From positions 25,684 through 89,683 of IMG/VR virus record IMGVR_UViG_3300008516_000114: a DNA stretch of 64,000 bases. One strand, written 5' to 3'. The notes under the pieces are model-generated. The model was not told the origin of the DNA and made no database searches. It saw only the letters and a list, made by a program, of their open reading frames with translations. This DNA is from a virus. The number at the start of each line of letters is the position of its first letter. The first letter of the stretch is position 1. A program made the position numbers and the translations under genes. This document shows, in pieces, positions 1 to 8,909 of this stretch.

Positions 1-1
1 A

Positions 2-127
2 ATAAGAGGATATGAACACATGCTAACTATTGATAATAAATGGTGGCGTGAAACGGCTATAAAACGGTTAAAGGAATTGAAAAAGTCATTGTTTAGTAGA
101 TTATTAAGAATTAAGAAGAGACAATGA
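2..127 (+). CDS. C-terminal fragment of an unidentified protein
   Basis: An open frame enters from the left edge and ends at TGA 125-127, giving 41 residues rich in Lys, Arg and Leu with a Trp-Trp pair. The gene starts outside the window. It precedes two glycosyltransferases in the same direction, so it may belong to the same surface-modification group, but the fragment holds no diagnostic motif. Confidence 0.5.
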   Translation: MRGYEHMLTIDNKWWRETAIKRLKELKKSLFSRLLRIKKRQ

Positions 128-216
128 CATATAAATATTAATTGAGTGCAATGATTCCATGAAAAACGGTTACTTTTCGTGAAAATTGGTTACTCAAATT
201 ATTGGAGGACAAATAG

Positions 217-957
217 ATGGAAAAAGTATCAATTATAATAGTAACGTACAACCGGTTAGATATGTTGAAAAAATGTCTTGCTGGAATAAGAAAAAATACT
301 AACTATCCTTATGAAATGATATTAATTGATAATGGCAGTGACAGAGAGACTGCTGATTATATCGGATTACAGGGATGGATGGATGATGTTTGGGGAGTAT
401 ACCGATTTGATAATAACGCAGGTTTTGCAAGGGGATTTAGTAAAGGACTTGCAATGACAGATTGTAAGTATAGAATAATACTTAATAGCGATACAGTTCC
501 TTATAAGGGCTGGCTTGACAGATTGGTAAGATTTTTTGATATAAATCCAGATGTGGGAATAGTATTGCCATATACAAATTATGCTTGTAACCCTGAGATA
601 CGTTGTGATGAACAAGTCATATTTGATACTCAAACAAAATTATTAAAAGGCGATGTACCGGCAATATGCTGGATGATATCGAGAAAATGCTATAATGCAG
701 TTTGTAATGTAATTGAAAAATTGGGTGGTGGCAATTGTTTTTTCCACAGTGATTTTGAATATGGTTGGGCAGAAGATATATTGACTTCACAAATAATAAG
801 GAAATTGGGATTTGATAGATATGTAATAGGCAAGAGTTTCATTTATCATTTTGGAATGGCAACGCAAGCAATCCTAAAGGATACAGGTGGTTTCAGAAAA
901 AAAAATATGGTGAAATTGAAAAAATATCTTGAAGAATTAAAGGAATTGAATTTATGA
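217..957 (+). CDS. Family 2 glycosyltransferase
   Basis: A 246-aa protein that opens with the GT-A nucleotide-binding strand VSIIIVTYNR, followed by LIDNGS (about residues 37-42) and LNSDT, which takes the place of the DXD metal-binding motif (about residue 90). It should transfer a sugar from a nucleotide-sugar donor; acceptor unknown. GGAGG at 203-207 fixes the start. Its last four bases overlap the next glycosyltransferase (ATGA), so the two are probably translated together. A role in decorating virion proteins or host surface polymers is inference. Confidence 0.9.
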   Translation: MEKVSIIIVTYNRLDMLKKCLAGIRKNTNYPYEMILIDNGSDRETADYIGLQGWMDDVWGVYRFDNNAGFARGFSKGLAMTDCKYRIILNSDTVPYKGWLDRLVRFFDINPDVGIVLPYTNYACNPEIRCDEQVIFDTQTKLLKGDVPAICWMISRKCYNAVCNVIEKLGGGNCFFHSDFEYGWAEDILTSQIIRKLGFDRYVIGKSFIYHFGMATQAILKDTGGFRKKNMVKLKKYLEELKELNL

Positions 958-2153
958 AAGTATTGCACTTTGTAGAAGGCGATAATGCCTGCACATATTA
1001 CCGAACAACACAGCCGTGTGAGTTTATGAAATGCAGTGGTCATATTCATATAATTATACAAATTTATTGCAAATTATCGGAAAAAGATAGAGATAAGATA
1101 TATAAAGTAATTCCCGATATGGACATAATATTTTTCAATAGGTTTTTAGATTGGCAGGATTTAATAGAATTTGCAAATAAAAAGAATGTAATTACAATAT
1201 ATGGCACAGATGATTATTTTGAATTTGGAGATAAAAATCCATTTGGTGCAATTGCAAAGTATAATCATTATGATCTCAGATGCCAGAATGCGGCACAATC
1301 TTGCGATGGAGTGATTGTATCTACAAAGGCTCTACAGGAGATTTTTTATAGATATAATTCAAATACCTATGTTGTACAGAACATGATAGATTATTCAATG
1401 AAGCAATGGCATAAGAAAATAAGAGGAAATGGGAAAGCGAGCAGTAGAGCAGGGGAGAGAATTGTAATAGGATATTATGGAAGCCCGACGCATTATTATG
1501 ATCTTAAAGAGGCAATGCCAGCAATTACACAATTAATGCAGGAGTATCCGAATCTGGAATTTCATTATGGGGTTATACCAACAGAGGGTGTGATTTACGA
1601 TTTGAATAAAGAAAGAGGTCGTTTTAAAAAAGAAGTTAATCCAAATAACTTCATGGCAATTAAATACAGGAATTTGAGTAAGGATATGCCTAACGACAGG
1701 GTTAAGTACTTAACCTACTCATCGATAGATGAATTTGGTAAAGTATATGCAGATTTTGATATTGCTATTGCTCCACTTGCGGATACTGCAATGAATAGAC
1801 ATAAATCGAATCTAAAAGTTATAGAACCCGGTGGATATAATTTACCAGTAGTTTGCTCTGCTATTCGTCCATTCACAGAGACGATAAAACATGGCGTTGA
1901 TGGATTTTTGGTAAACACTCCCGATGAATGGTATGATTATCTCAAGCAATTAATTGAGAGTAAAGAATTGCGTAATACAATAGGAAAAGCATTAGGCGAA
2001 AAAGTTCTATTGAATTATGATATTAGAAATCGCTGGCATGATTGGTTTTATACTATATTGACAATTGCAAGAATATCCGGTAAGCCATTTCGGAATATCA
2101 CGGGCAAGAAATGGAGTAAAGCAAGAATATTACGCAAAAATCTATTCGGTTAG
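954..2153 (+). CDS. GT4/GT1-like (GT-B fold) glycosyltransferase
   Basis: A 399-aa protein. The C-terminal half has the GT-B donor-site pattern: APLADT, then KVIEPGGYNLPVVCS, then HGVDGFLV (about residues 272-325), as in family 4 transferases. The N-terminal half is typical of the acceptor domain. It overlaps the preceding GT2 gene by 4 nt. The two enzymes probably act in one glycosylation step series. The substrate cannot be read from sequence. Confidence 0.85.
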   Translation: MKVLHFVEGDNACTYYRTTQPCEFMKCSGHIHIIIQIYCKLSEKDRDKIYKVIPDMDIIFFNRFLDWQDLIEFANKKNVITIYGTDDYFEFGDKNPFGAIAKYNHYDLRCQNAAQSCDGVIVSTKALQEIFYRYNSNTYVVQNMIDYSMKQWHKKIRGNGKASSRAGERIVIGYYGSPTHYYDLKEAMPAITQLMQEYPNLEFHYGVIPTEGVIYDLNKERGRFKKEVNPNNFMAIKYRNLSKDMPNDRVKYLTYSSIDEFGKVYADFDIAIAPLADTAMNRHKSNLKVIEPGGYNLPVVCSAIRPFTETIKHGVDGFLVNTPDEWYDYLKQLIESKELRNTIGKALGEKVLLNYDIRNRWHDWFYTILTIARISGKPFRNITGKKWSKARILRKNLFG

Positions 2154-2156
2154 ATT

Positions 2157-2336
2157 ATGGGTTTTCGTAAGAGTAAAGAATTATCAAGGCGCAATAAAGA
2201 TATATTGGAAGAATATATTCGGTATTGCAAGGAAGGGAAATTGCAAGATAAAGAAATTATAAAGAGACTGGCTAAGAAATTTTATCTTGCAGAGAGGACT
2301 ATTGAGAATATTGTGTCATTGAGGAATGATTTGTGA
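2157..2336 (+). CDS. Small putative HTH protein
   Basis: A 59-aa basic protein starting 4 nt after the glycosyltransferase stop. The C-terminal stretch KEIIKRLAKKFYLAERTIEN looks like a helix-turn-helix with a recognition helix. Phage small HTH proteins at this position, shortly before head genes, are sometimes small terminase subunits or transcription regulators. Neither is shown here. It is the last gene before a strong terminator. Confidence 0.7.
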   Translation: MGFRKSKELSRRNKDILEEYIRYCKEGKLQDKEIIKRLAKKFYLAERTIENIVSLRNDL

Positions 2337-2391
2337 ATATTTGAATATGTGAAAATAAAATTATAATATAAAATATCAGATAACTTGAAGC

Positions 2392-2413
2392 CCCGATTAT
2401 ATCGGGTTTTTTT
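2392..2413 (+). terminator. Rho-independent terminator
   Basis: CCCGAT-TAT-ATCGGG followed by seven T. It separates the glycosyltransferase group from the head genes. Confidence 0.9.
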
Positions 2414-2451
2414 ATTTTCAGATACAGAAAATATTGCACAATATATTGTAT

Positions 2452-2470
2452 TTTCCCCTTTAAGGGGAAA
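2452..2470. promoter_or_regulatory. Palindrome in the intergenic region before the head operon
   Basis: TTTCCCCTT-T-AAGGGGAAA is a perfect 9-bp inverted repeat, flanked on both sides by copies of TATATTGTA. It lies 65 bp before the head operon with no T tract, so an operator or second hairpin is more likely than a terminator. The following AT-rich stretch (2471-2520) probably holds the promoter, but no clear -35/-10 pair is visible. Confidence 0.45.
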
Positions 2471-2534
2471 GTATATTGTATAAAATGTTATATTTTTGTT
2501 TATTATGCGTCAGAATGAGTGAGAAAGGCGAAAT

Positions 2535-4106
2535 ATGGAACAATCGATAACATTCAAAGCAGATATTGCTAATTTCCAATTTATTCAAGAACCACTTAAA
2601 GTTTCTGTTGGAGAAAAGGAGTATGTTTTTGAACCAGACGTTAGTAAATCATTTTTCCATTTTGATTTGCTTTCTTCTTATCCTACTTTTAATTCAAATA
2701 AATTAACATTTACGCTTCCGATATTAGCAAAGGCGTTTGCAACTGCTATGTATAATCCATTGGATATTGAACATATATTGGAAGGCAATCCTGGTATTTT
2801 CGATCCTGAAAAAGATGCTAATCGCATTATCGGGGCAATGATATTATCTTATTTACCAGGCATTGAAAAGTATGGCGACGATGTACCACTAGTACCCGAT
2901 GCTCCTATACCAATGCGGATCGTTGGCGTTGCATGGAAGCGAATTGCGGATGCCCAGGATTTATTGCAGGGAATGGCAAATGGTGTGAAATGGGGTACAT
3001 CAATGGAGGTTATCAGGAATTCCAGTGAGGATATGTATGTCAATCCTGAAACCAATGAATTCTATGAATTGGGCAGTGTACCAGAAGACTTAAAAGACAA
3101 AGTTGTATTGGCTGTTGGTGGTAAAGGCGATAAGGAAAAAACCACTGTTAATTTCTGGGGTGGCGGATTCACATTATCACAAGCAGATAGGACGGCAAAT
3201 ATTCTTTCTTTGAACGCAGCAATGGCAAACAAGGGAGAGATGACAATGAAGATAGATAAATCAAAAACAGACAAATCGAATATAGAAAAATTATTTGCTG
3301 ATACTAATAAAATTATAATAATCACCGATGGTTCTGCAAGTGGTACTATAATGCAAATAGGTGAAGAGCAAGTTGCTTTTGAAAGTCTTTGGTTAAGTTG
3401 CTCTAAAGATAATAGAGACGATAGAGTATATATGGATTTTTCAGTAGTGAAAGAAAAAATCGGTGATTTTGTTGTTTACCAACGATATGAATTGAAGAAA
3501 AAAGAACTCTTTAAAGCGGAAGGAGATGAGGACATGAATATTATACAACAAGCAAAGAAAGAGTTGAAAGAAGAGGGATACAAGAGTGCTTCCGAGATAG
3601 AGAAAGAGATTTCTACGGTTAAGGAAGGATTTAAGGATTTTGTATCTCCTGACAAGCAAAAGGAATTGGTAGATCAGGCAGTTAAGGACAAGGCAGTGGA
3701 GATCGAGAAAGCAGTTAAGGAAAAATACGATATTCTTTTTGCACGTTTAGGTGAAATGGAAAAAGAAGGTATTAAGGTAACGGTTTCGAGAAAAGAAAAG
3801 ATAATTTCTTTTAAAACAGATGAAGCAGGAAATAAAGAATTCAAGGAATATTTGGATTCTATTAAAGCATCAATTGCGGATATGGAAAAAGTATTGAAAG
3901 AGAAGAATGTTGAATTGAACGATAATTTAAAAGCCAAAATATCGGCATTTAATGGAGTTGATGACCTGGAATTTAAGGCATTAATAGATGGTATCAGCAT
4001 GATTGCATCGAAAGCCAGTGGAGACGATAGAGAAACATTCGTTTTTTCTCCTACTGGGGGGGACATTGATAAAAATAAAGACCCTTTTGCCGGAATGCAC
4101 AAATGA
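2535..4106 (+). CDS. Prohead protease-scaffold fusion protein (putative)
   Basis: A 523-aa protein directly upstream of the decoration and capsid genes. The N-terminal 220 residues resemble phage prohead core proteases: NPLDIEHILEG supplies a candidate catalytic His, and WGTSMEV supplies the candidate Ser in the SMEV context seen in this group. The C-terminal 190 residues are Lys/Glu-rich, coiled-coil-like and end in a short tail, as expected for a scaffold. It should build the procapsid core and cleave itself and the capsid proteins. The residue assignments are inference from pattern; no portal gene is in view to confirm the order. Confidence 0.7.
   Translation: MEQSITFKADIANFQFIQEPLKVSVGEKEYVFEPDVSKSFFHFDLLSSYPTFNSNKLTFTLPILAKAFATAMYNPLDIEHILEGNPGIFDPEKDANRIIGAMILSYLPGIEKYGDDVPLVPDAPIPMRIVGVAWKRIADAQDLLQGMANGVKWGTSMEVIRNSSEDMYVNPETNEFYELGSVPEDLKDKVVLAVGGKGDKEKTTVNFWGGGFTLSQADRTANILSLNAAMANKGEMTMKIDKSKTDKSNIEKLFADTNKIIIITDGSASGTIMQIGEEQVAFESLWLSCSKDNRDDRVYMDFSVVKEKIGDFVVYQRYELKKKELFKAEGDEDMNIIQQAKKELKEEGYKSASEIEKEISTVKEGFKDFVSPDKQKELVDQAVKDKAVEIEKAVKEKYDILFARLGEMEKEGIKVTVSRKEKIISFKTDEAGNKEFKEYLDSIKASIADMEKVLKEKNVELNDNLKAKISAFNGVDDLEFKALIDGISMIASKASGDDRETFVFSPTGGDIDKNKDPFAGMHK
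3534..4106 (+). CDS. Nested in-frame scaffold protein (internal start)
   Basis: Inside the protease-scaffold gene, GGAAGGAG at 3518-3525 lies 8 nt before an in-frame ATG at residue 334. It would give a 190-aa scaffold made of the coiled-coil C-terminal part alone. The arrangement matches lambda C/Nu3, where the scaffold is translated from an internal start of the protease gene. Seen: strong SD and in-frame ATG at the domain boundary. Inferred: that it is used. Confidence 0.6.
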   Translation: MNIIQQAKKELKEEGYKSASEIEKEISTVKEGFKDFVSPDKQKELVDQAVKDKAVEIEKAVKEKYDILFARLGEMEKEGIKVTVSRKEKIISFKTDEAGNKEFKEYLDSIKASIADMEKVLKEKNVELNDNLKAKISAFNGVDDLEFKALIDGISMIASKASGDDRETFVFSPTGGDIDKNKDPFAGMHK

Positions 4107-4120
4107 GATAGGAGGTAAAG

Positions 4121-4594
4121 ATGAGTTTTAAAATTTTACATGGAATGGATGAATTGAACATTGGTTATATGACCTGTGATACGGAATTGGCTAAGGGTAT
4201 CGCTGTTGAGGAAGCCGGTGACGGCACAGAGATCGTCCAGGCTTGTGTATGTGGTTCGCCTTTAGGATTTTTGCTTCAGGATGTTACAGAAGATGGAGCT
4301 TCATACCAGGAATTGGAATTACTGCCAGGCTCGGAGATTTATGAAGTTAAGATCGGCGGTAAGGTTGCTATAATCGATGGTGAAGGTGAAATAGTAACAA
4401 GCCAGGTTGTTGAAACGGGTACTGGTAATTTAGGAGCTGCAACTGTTGAAGATCAGCTTTCGATTCTTAATGGTAAATGGCGAGTTGCACAGACAGGCGA
4501 TACGGTTTGTGGTTTTCTGCGAGGTACTGATTATAATAGTGTTTCTGGTGATTATCATATCCGCAGGATTAAAGGTGGATATATAAAGGCATAA
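4121..4594 (+). CDS. Putative head decoration protein
   Basis: A 157-aa Gly- and Val-rich beta-type protein with an AGGAGG site, between scaffold/protease and major capsid protein. That is where lambda gpD-like decoration proteins sit. It has no membrane segment or enzyme motif. Function rests on position, size and composition. Confidence 0.6.
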   Translation: MSFKILHGMDELNIGYMTCDTELAKGIAVEEAGDGTEIVQACVCGSPLGFLLQDVTEDGASYQELELLPGSEIYEVKIGGKVAIIDGEGEIVTSQVVETGTGNLGAATVEDQLSILNGKWRVAQTGDTVCGFLRGTDYNSVSGDYHIRRIKGGYIKA

Positions 4595-4607
4595 AAGGAG
4601 GTTTAAA

Positions 4608-5678
4608 ATGGGACGAATACTTGATAAAAATTTAGAATTAATGAAGCCTGCTATTGCCGCTATGGAAGATAATCAAAAAAAGAGAAATGCGAGCAAATCC
4701 GAGAGGCGAGAGGCATGGAAATCAACATTTCAGAATTATGAATTAGCGGCATCATGGGCGGCACACCGTAAAGAGGTATTTAATCTTACGGTATTACCGG
4801 ATTTAATAGCATCGGAATTGTTTGAAATCATATCGCTTGAAAAAGGTCAGCGTATCGAGATAGATACGACTTACAATGCGGAATACCAGGTCAAGGAAAT
4901 CAACCAGATGGGTGGAATGGTGCATAACTCCTGGGTTATGCCCAATACAGTTAATATGAGAGATGTATATGAGATTGAAACTGAGGAAGTGGCATATCCT
5001 GTCGAGTCAATCATACAGGGTAATATTGATAAATCCGATGAGGTCAACAGGGATGTCAGGTTTGCTTATGAAAATAAGATAGATTTAGATGTCTGGACAT
5101 TGTTTACAAGCATATTTGATACTTTTACCACAAATGCTACTTACAGATTACATTCGAGAGTTGATAGCGGCAACTTACCAACAACCAATATTGTTGATGC
5201 AAGTGCCGAAGGTGGTTTGACAGTAGGTGCAATGAAACAGTTATTGGCACATTGTGAATTAGCCGGTATAACACCAAGGTTAATTTATCTCTCACCACAA
5301 GACAAACCCGATATATGGGATTGGACAACTGTTGTAGCCGGTTATACCGGTACTACTCCAACACCCCAAGATGTGCTTTCATTGGAAAAGCACGCTGAAT
5401 TATGGAAAAGTGGTAAGATTACCAATATGTTTGGCTATCCTGTTATTTTCAAGACATTGAATTTTCTTGCTCCTGGCAAGGTTTATGTTGCTAGTGATAA
5501 ACCTTCGGGTAAATTGTATTTCAAACCTGATTATGAACGGGTGATTTTCTATACTCAAAATGAATGTCGTAAGCTTATGAAATTACCGAGACATGAAGCG
5601 GTAGGTATAGAAGGTGTCATTAAACCGTTGATTGAAGCTCCGCAATATCTTAATTCGGTGAGACTTGATATTGCATAA
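4608..5678 (+). CDS. Major capsid protein (HK97-like, putative)
   Basis: A 356-aa protein following the decoration gene, with the strong site AAAGGAGG. It has a charged helical N-terminus (about residues 1-55), then the alpha/beta pattern typical of HK97-fold capsid proteins. A P-domain-like C-terminus includes a stretch around GYPVIFKTLNF and KLYFKPDYERV. Length and synteny fit the family. I could not align it to a named member. Confidence 0.75.
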   Translation: MGRILDKNLELMKPAIAAMEDNQKKRNASKSERREAWKSTFQNYELAASWAAHRKEVFNLTVLPDLIASELFEIISLEKGQRIEIDTTYNAEYQVKEINQMGGMVHNSWVMPNTVNMRDVYEIETEEVAYPVESIIQGNIDKSDEVNRDVRFAYENKIDLDVWTLFTSIFDTFTTNATYRLHSRVDSGNLPTTNIVDASAEGGLTVGAMKQLLAHCELAGITPRLIYLSPQDKPDIWDWTTVVAGYTGTTPTPQDVLSLEKHAELWKSGKITNMFGYPVIFKTLNFLAPGKVYVASDKPSGKLYFKPDYERVIFYTQNECRKLMKLPRHEAVGIEGVIKPLIEAPQYLNSVRLDIA

Positions 5679-5729
5679 AATATTTTCAAAGAGGGATTCT
5701 TTGAACAACTTCTTTAATAAGGAGGCAAT

Positions 5730-6083
5730 ATGGCTCAATTTATAAAAGTTAAGCCAACGGAATTGTTACATGGTGTTATACGCCTGAGCAAAAAGGTTTT
5801 CATTAACCCGAATAGTGATTGGCGTGAATTACCAATAACTGCTGAAAAGCCTAAAGATGAAAAGAAACTGGCGGAATGGCAGTTGATGATGGATAAGGTA
5901 AATCATTATTGGACAGTTGGGAAGTTACAGGTTAAAGGCAAAATACCACAGAGGAAAAGAGTCAAGGAAACTTTTTATTGTAAGGAAAAGGATGGACATC
6001 TTAATAGCCCTGTGCCTGTATTCAAGGATGGGTTATGTTCCTTTCATTATAATAAAAAGCATCCGGAGATATTTGCGGGTTAA
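5730..6083 (+). CDS. Unknown structural-region protein with Cys/His-rich end
   Basis: A 117-aa basic protein just after the capsid gene, with a strong AAGGAGG. The C-terminal 40 residues contain FYCKEKDGH and GLCSFHYNKKH. These two Cys and several His could bind a metal. Position suggests a capsid-associated or connector protein. No family recognised. Confidence 0.7.
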   Translation: MAQFIKVKPTELLHGVIRLSKKVFINPNSDWRELPITAEKPKDEKKLAEWQLMMDKVNHYWTVGKLQVKGKIPQRKRVKETFYCKEKDGHLNSPVPVFKDGLCSFHYNKKHPEIFAG

Positions 6084-6103
6084 TTGTCAATATGGGGTGA
6101 GAT

Positions 6104-6436
6104 ATGAGCAGGACAAAGTTAAAAGACCATTTAACCGGTGGCGATATAGATTTTGGTGATTTGCTGACGAATATGGCTTATATCAGGCAATATCTAAGTG
6201 AGAGTTTTCCACCTATAATCGAAGATATTACACCAAGTGATACTACCGTACTTTCAGATGTATTATGGATACGATGTGGTACTTCGGGCACTTTAAAGAT
6301 AAGGGATTCTGAAGGCAATGATACTACTCATTCAAATGTAAGTGCTGGTGAGAAATTCTTCGGTAGAATAACGAAGGTATATTTAACAGGGACGACTTGC
6401 ACAGGGATAAGAGCGTGGAAGGTTAAGGGTAGCTAA
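6104..6436 (+). CDS. Unknown structural-region protein
   Basis: A 110-aa protein. The C-terminal 65 residues are rich in Thr, Ser and Gly, with alternating hydrophobic residues suggesting a beta sandwich. The N-terminal 40 residues look helical. It lies in the head gene group and is probably a minor virion protein. No family recognised. Confidence 0.65.
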   Translation: MSRTKLKDHLTGGDIDFGDLLTNMAYIRQYLSESFPPIIEDITPSDTTVLSDVLWIRCGTSGTLKIRDSEGNDTTHSNVSAGEKFFGRITKVYLTGTTCTGIRAWKVKGS

Positions 6437-6467
6437 TTGTTAATTGTGAATTGTTAATTATTAATTG
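6434..6467. repeat. AATTGTTAATTATTAATT intergenic repeat, copy 1
   Basis: Short AT-only repeat (TAATTGTTAATTGTGAATTG then TTAATTATTAATTGG) filling the gap before a small gene. Three similar copies lie at 13338-13372, 61133-61166 and 61843-61870, always between same-strand genes. Confidence 0.6.
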
Positions 6468-6477
6468 GAGATGAGAG

Positions 6478-6597
6478 ATGCTGACAGTTTTGAAGGATTT
6501 CTTTTTTGATTTAATAAACATTATCAAAGATACATTTTTGGGCGGTATAAATCACAAACTTGAAGAAGAACACCGAAAACTTGATGAAATCGGATAA
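6478..6597 (+). CDS. Small unknown protein, 39 aa
   Basis: Starts after GGAG at 6466-6469 and ends 13 nt before the next gene. The N-terminal half is hydrophobic and aromatic (FFFDLINIIKDTFLGG); the C-terminal half is charged and helical. It may be an amphipathic or membrane-associated peptide. No family recognised. Confidence 0.55.
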   Translation: MLTVLKDFFFDLINIIKDTFLGGINHKLEEEHRKLDEIG

Positions 6598-6610
6598 GAG
6601 GAATTAAAAT

Positions 6611-7630
6611 ATGTTATCACAAGAAGAAGTAGCCATTGAATATGTAAAATTTATTTATCAAAATGGTGATGACCATAAAATTAAGCGTGGTGATGATGGT
6701 GCTATATCTGGTTTTACAGGTGGACATTTGTTATCTGTTGCGACTGATGGTAAAGGATTTGAGGATTCGGGGATTAAGAAGGATACAAGTGGTGCAACTG
6801 CTGATAAGGTCGTAACGCTGAAATCTTTACATACCGACAATAGAGTAATAACATTACCTGATGCTACGGATACATTGATAGGGAAAAACACAACCGATAT
6901 ATTAACACTCAAAACATTAACTACTCCAGTTATTGCATCATTTTATCGGGATGCAGGTAAGACAAAATTAATGACAGTGCCAAATGTGGCGAGTGATACA
7001 TTGGCTTTACTCGCTGCGGTACAGATATTGACAAATAAGAGATTAAATAGCCCAAAGATTAATGAAGATACGATTTTATCTTCTGCCTCTTCTGCAATCG
7101 ATGATGCAGTGGATAAGAAACACGCAAAACCAGATGCTAATTATGATTTCTCTGCTGGTTCATGGGATTATCCGGACAGTAATCCAGCACCTTTAGATAC
7201 GGATTCCGGTACTAATGGGACTGCAAAACGAATTTTATTTGATGATACCACTGAAGAATTTATTATAGATCAGATTAAACTTCCAGGTGACTTAAATGCT
7301 TTGGGAACAGTAACGTTCGAGACTTATGGCCATGCAGTGACATCGGTAGCGGACAAAAAAGTCCAATTGAAATTTTACCATTGTGCAAAAGCTGCAGGTG
7401 AAAGTTGGGATGCTGCTTTTGCCTCAAAAGTGAGTGGAGATAAAGATTGCGATTCTACACAAGACGAAAAAGGATTAGACCATTTTACCTGGACAGAAAC
7501 GATTGCAAATTTGGGCTGGGCTGCTAACGATTTTGTGAGGATTAAGCTATCAAGAATAGCACCTTCAGAAAACAATCTGAGTGGAGATTATGGTATTTTC
7601 CATTTCAGAGTTAAGATACCGAGAACATAA
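6611..7630 (+). CDS. Virion surface or fibre-like protein
   Basis: A 339-aa protein. The first 160 residues are short Thr/Asp/Leu repeats of the kind seen in phage fibre shafts (KTLTTPVIASF, QILTNKRLNSPKI). The C-terminal 150 residues look like a compact beta domain. The location between capsid and LamG genes suggests a head fibre or other surface appendage. Assignment is by composition. Confidence 0.6.
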   Translation: MLSQEEVAIEYVKFIYQNGDDHKIKRGDDGAISGFTGGHLLSVATDGKGFEDSGIKKDTSGATADKVVTLKSLHTDNRVITLPDATDTLIGKNTTDILTLKTLTTPVIASFYRDAGKTKLMTVPNVASDTLALLAAVQILTNKRLNSPKINEDTILSSASSAIDDAVDKKHAKPDANYDFSAGSWDYPDSNPAPLDTDSGTNGTAKRILFDDTTEEFIIDQIKLPGDLNALGTVTFETYGHAVTSVADKKVQLKFYHCAKAAGESWDAAFASKVSGDKDCDSTQDEKGLDHFTWTETIANLGWAANDFVRIKLSRIAPSENNLSGDYGIFHFRVKIPRT

Positions 7631-7644
7631 AGAGGAGTATTATT

Positions 7645-8316
7645 ATGGCGTTGGAGCTTGATGGGTTAGGTGTTATTAATATTGGAGAACCTATAGTATT
7701 AGACCAAGATTTTTCGGCAATTACATTATCTTGTTGGATTAAACACTCTACAGGAGATGTATCTCCTACTGATTATATTTTAGGCAAGGGATCTATGTGG
7801 TATTTAATGTTTAATAATCCAACAATATGTAAGTTCAGACACTTAAATCTGGGAATTGCAAATACTTCGGTTACTGTACCTGCTATTGGAACTTCTTGGC
7901 ATTTTATTGTTGCTACTTACAATGGAAGTAGAACAAATATTTATTTAAATGGAGTGGATTATGATGGTAATACTGGATTATCTGGAGGTCTGGGAACTAA
8001 TGATGTGAATGTCGGAATAGGTAGTTATTTTGGTGATACTCCTTTTTGGAAAGGCTCCATCGACGAAGTCCGTATCTACAACCGCGCCTTGAGTGAAGCA
8101 GAAATTAAGATTCTTTATAATTCAAGAGGGCAAAATATAATAACCAAAGGTTTAGTAGGTTATTGGAGAATGAACGAAAAACCTGATGGAACAGCAGCAA
8201 GTGGAGCTAATTCCATTATAGATTTAAGCGGATATGGAAATCATGGAACACCAGAAGGCGGACCAATTTATCGGGCAACACCCAATAAGATATATATTCC
8301 GAGAGTGATAGCATAA
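7645..8316 (+). CDS. LamG/concanavalin-like surface protein
   Basis: A 223-aa single-domain protein. GSIDEVRIYNRALSEAEIK (about residues 136-154) is the hallmark end of a LamG (laminin G-like) jelly-roll domain, and IVATYNGSRTNIYLNG is the preceding strand pair. Such domains bind carbohydrate. Placed in the head block, it probably decorates the virion and adheres to glycans in the environment or on the host. Confidence 0.85.
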   Translation: MALELDGLGVINIGEPIVLDQDFSAITLSCWIKHSTGDVSPTDYILGKGSMWYLMFNNPTICKFRHLNLGIANTSVTVPAIGTSWHFIVATYNGSRTNIYLNGVDYDGNTGLSGGLGTNDVNVGIGSYFGDTPFWKGSIDEVRIYNRALSEAEIKILYNSRGQNIITKGLVGYWRMNEKPDGTAASGANSIIDLSGYGNHGTPEGGPIYRATPNKIYIPRVIA

Positions 8317-8328
8317 GGATAAATAGTC

Positions 8329-8649
8329 ATGTCAACAGTAATCAATAAAGATAAATTAGAAATAAGAAGGAGTGTTCATACTCCAGATTATTCTGGTAAA
8401 GATGATTGGCTTATAAATCCTAAACTTCCGGATTGTTCCAAGAAGTACTGGAAAGTTGCCGGGGCTAATGTAACAGAAATGACCAGTGAAGAAAAGTCAG
8501 TTAAAGATGCCGAATTAACTACACAACAACAGGAATTATTAGAAGAACAACAGGAACAAGAAGTTCGCCTTAAAAAGGTAAGGGGAAAATTCCAATTATT
8601 GGGATTTACAGAGGAAGATATAGAATTATTTAGAGTATTATTTTCATAG
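8329..8649 (+). CDS. Unknown protein with coiled coil
   Basis: A 106-aa protein following the LamG gene. The N-terminal 45 residues include DWLINPKLPDC and KYWKVAGANVTEM, a pattern often at the ends of phage fibre-type proteins. A Gln/Glu-rich coiled coil follows (about residues 62-85). Could be a fibre accessory protein; not recognised. Confidence 0.6.
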   Translation: MSTVINKDKLEIRRSVHTPDYSGKDDWLINPKLPDCSKKYWKVAGANVTEMTSEEKSVKDAELTTQQQELLEEQQEQEVRLKKVRGKFQLLGFTEEDIELFRVLFS

Positions 8650-8680
8650 TTGAGCGATTATCGATAGGGTTGGTAAAATA

Positions 8681-8893
8681 ATGAATAACAAAGATTTAAT
8701 TACACAATTGAAAGCATTTGAAGATAATTTACCAGTTTATTTCTGTAAGAAAGAGGAAATGTGTTTTTCAAATGTAGTTGAATCTGAAGAAGAATTGGAT
8801 ATGTTGACAGTTGATAGAATAGAATTAATGGAAGATAAAATAATATTAACCAATGTCAATGGAGTTGGGGAGTTAGAGAGTTTAGGAGTTTAG
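8681..8893 (+). CDS. Small acidic unknown protein, 70 aa
   Basis: Acidic protein beginning NNKDLITQLKAFEDNLPVYF. Similar openings occur in small phage proteins of unknown role. The final codons and stop lie inside a tandem 8-nt repeat that also provides the SD of the next gene. Confidence 0.6.
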   Translation: MNNKDLITQLKAFEDNLPVYFCKKEEMCFSNVVESEEELDMLTVDRIELMEDKIILTNVNGVGELESLGV

Positions 8894-8909
8894 GAGTTTA
8901 GGAGTTTAT
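8878..8909 (+). repeat. Four tandem copies of an 8-nt unit ending at a start codon
   Basis: GAGTTTAG three times, then GAGTTTAT, directly before ATG 8910. The second unit supplies the TAG stop of the upstream gene and every junction creates AGGAG, so the array offers several SD copies. It may vary by slippage. Confidence 0.85.
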
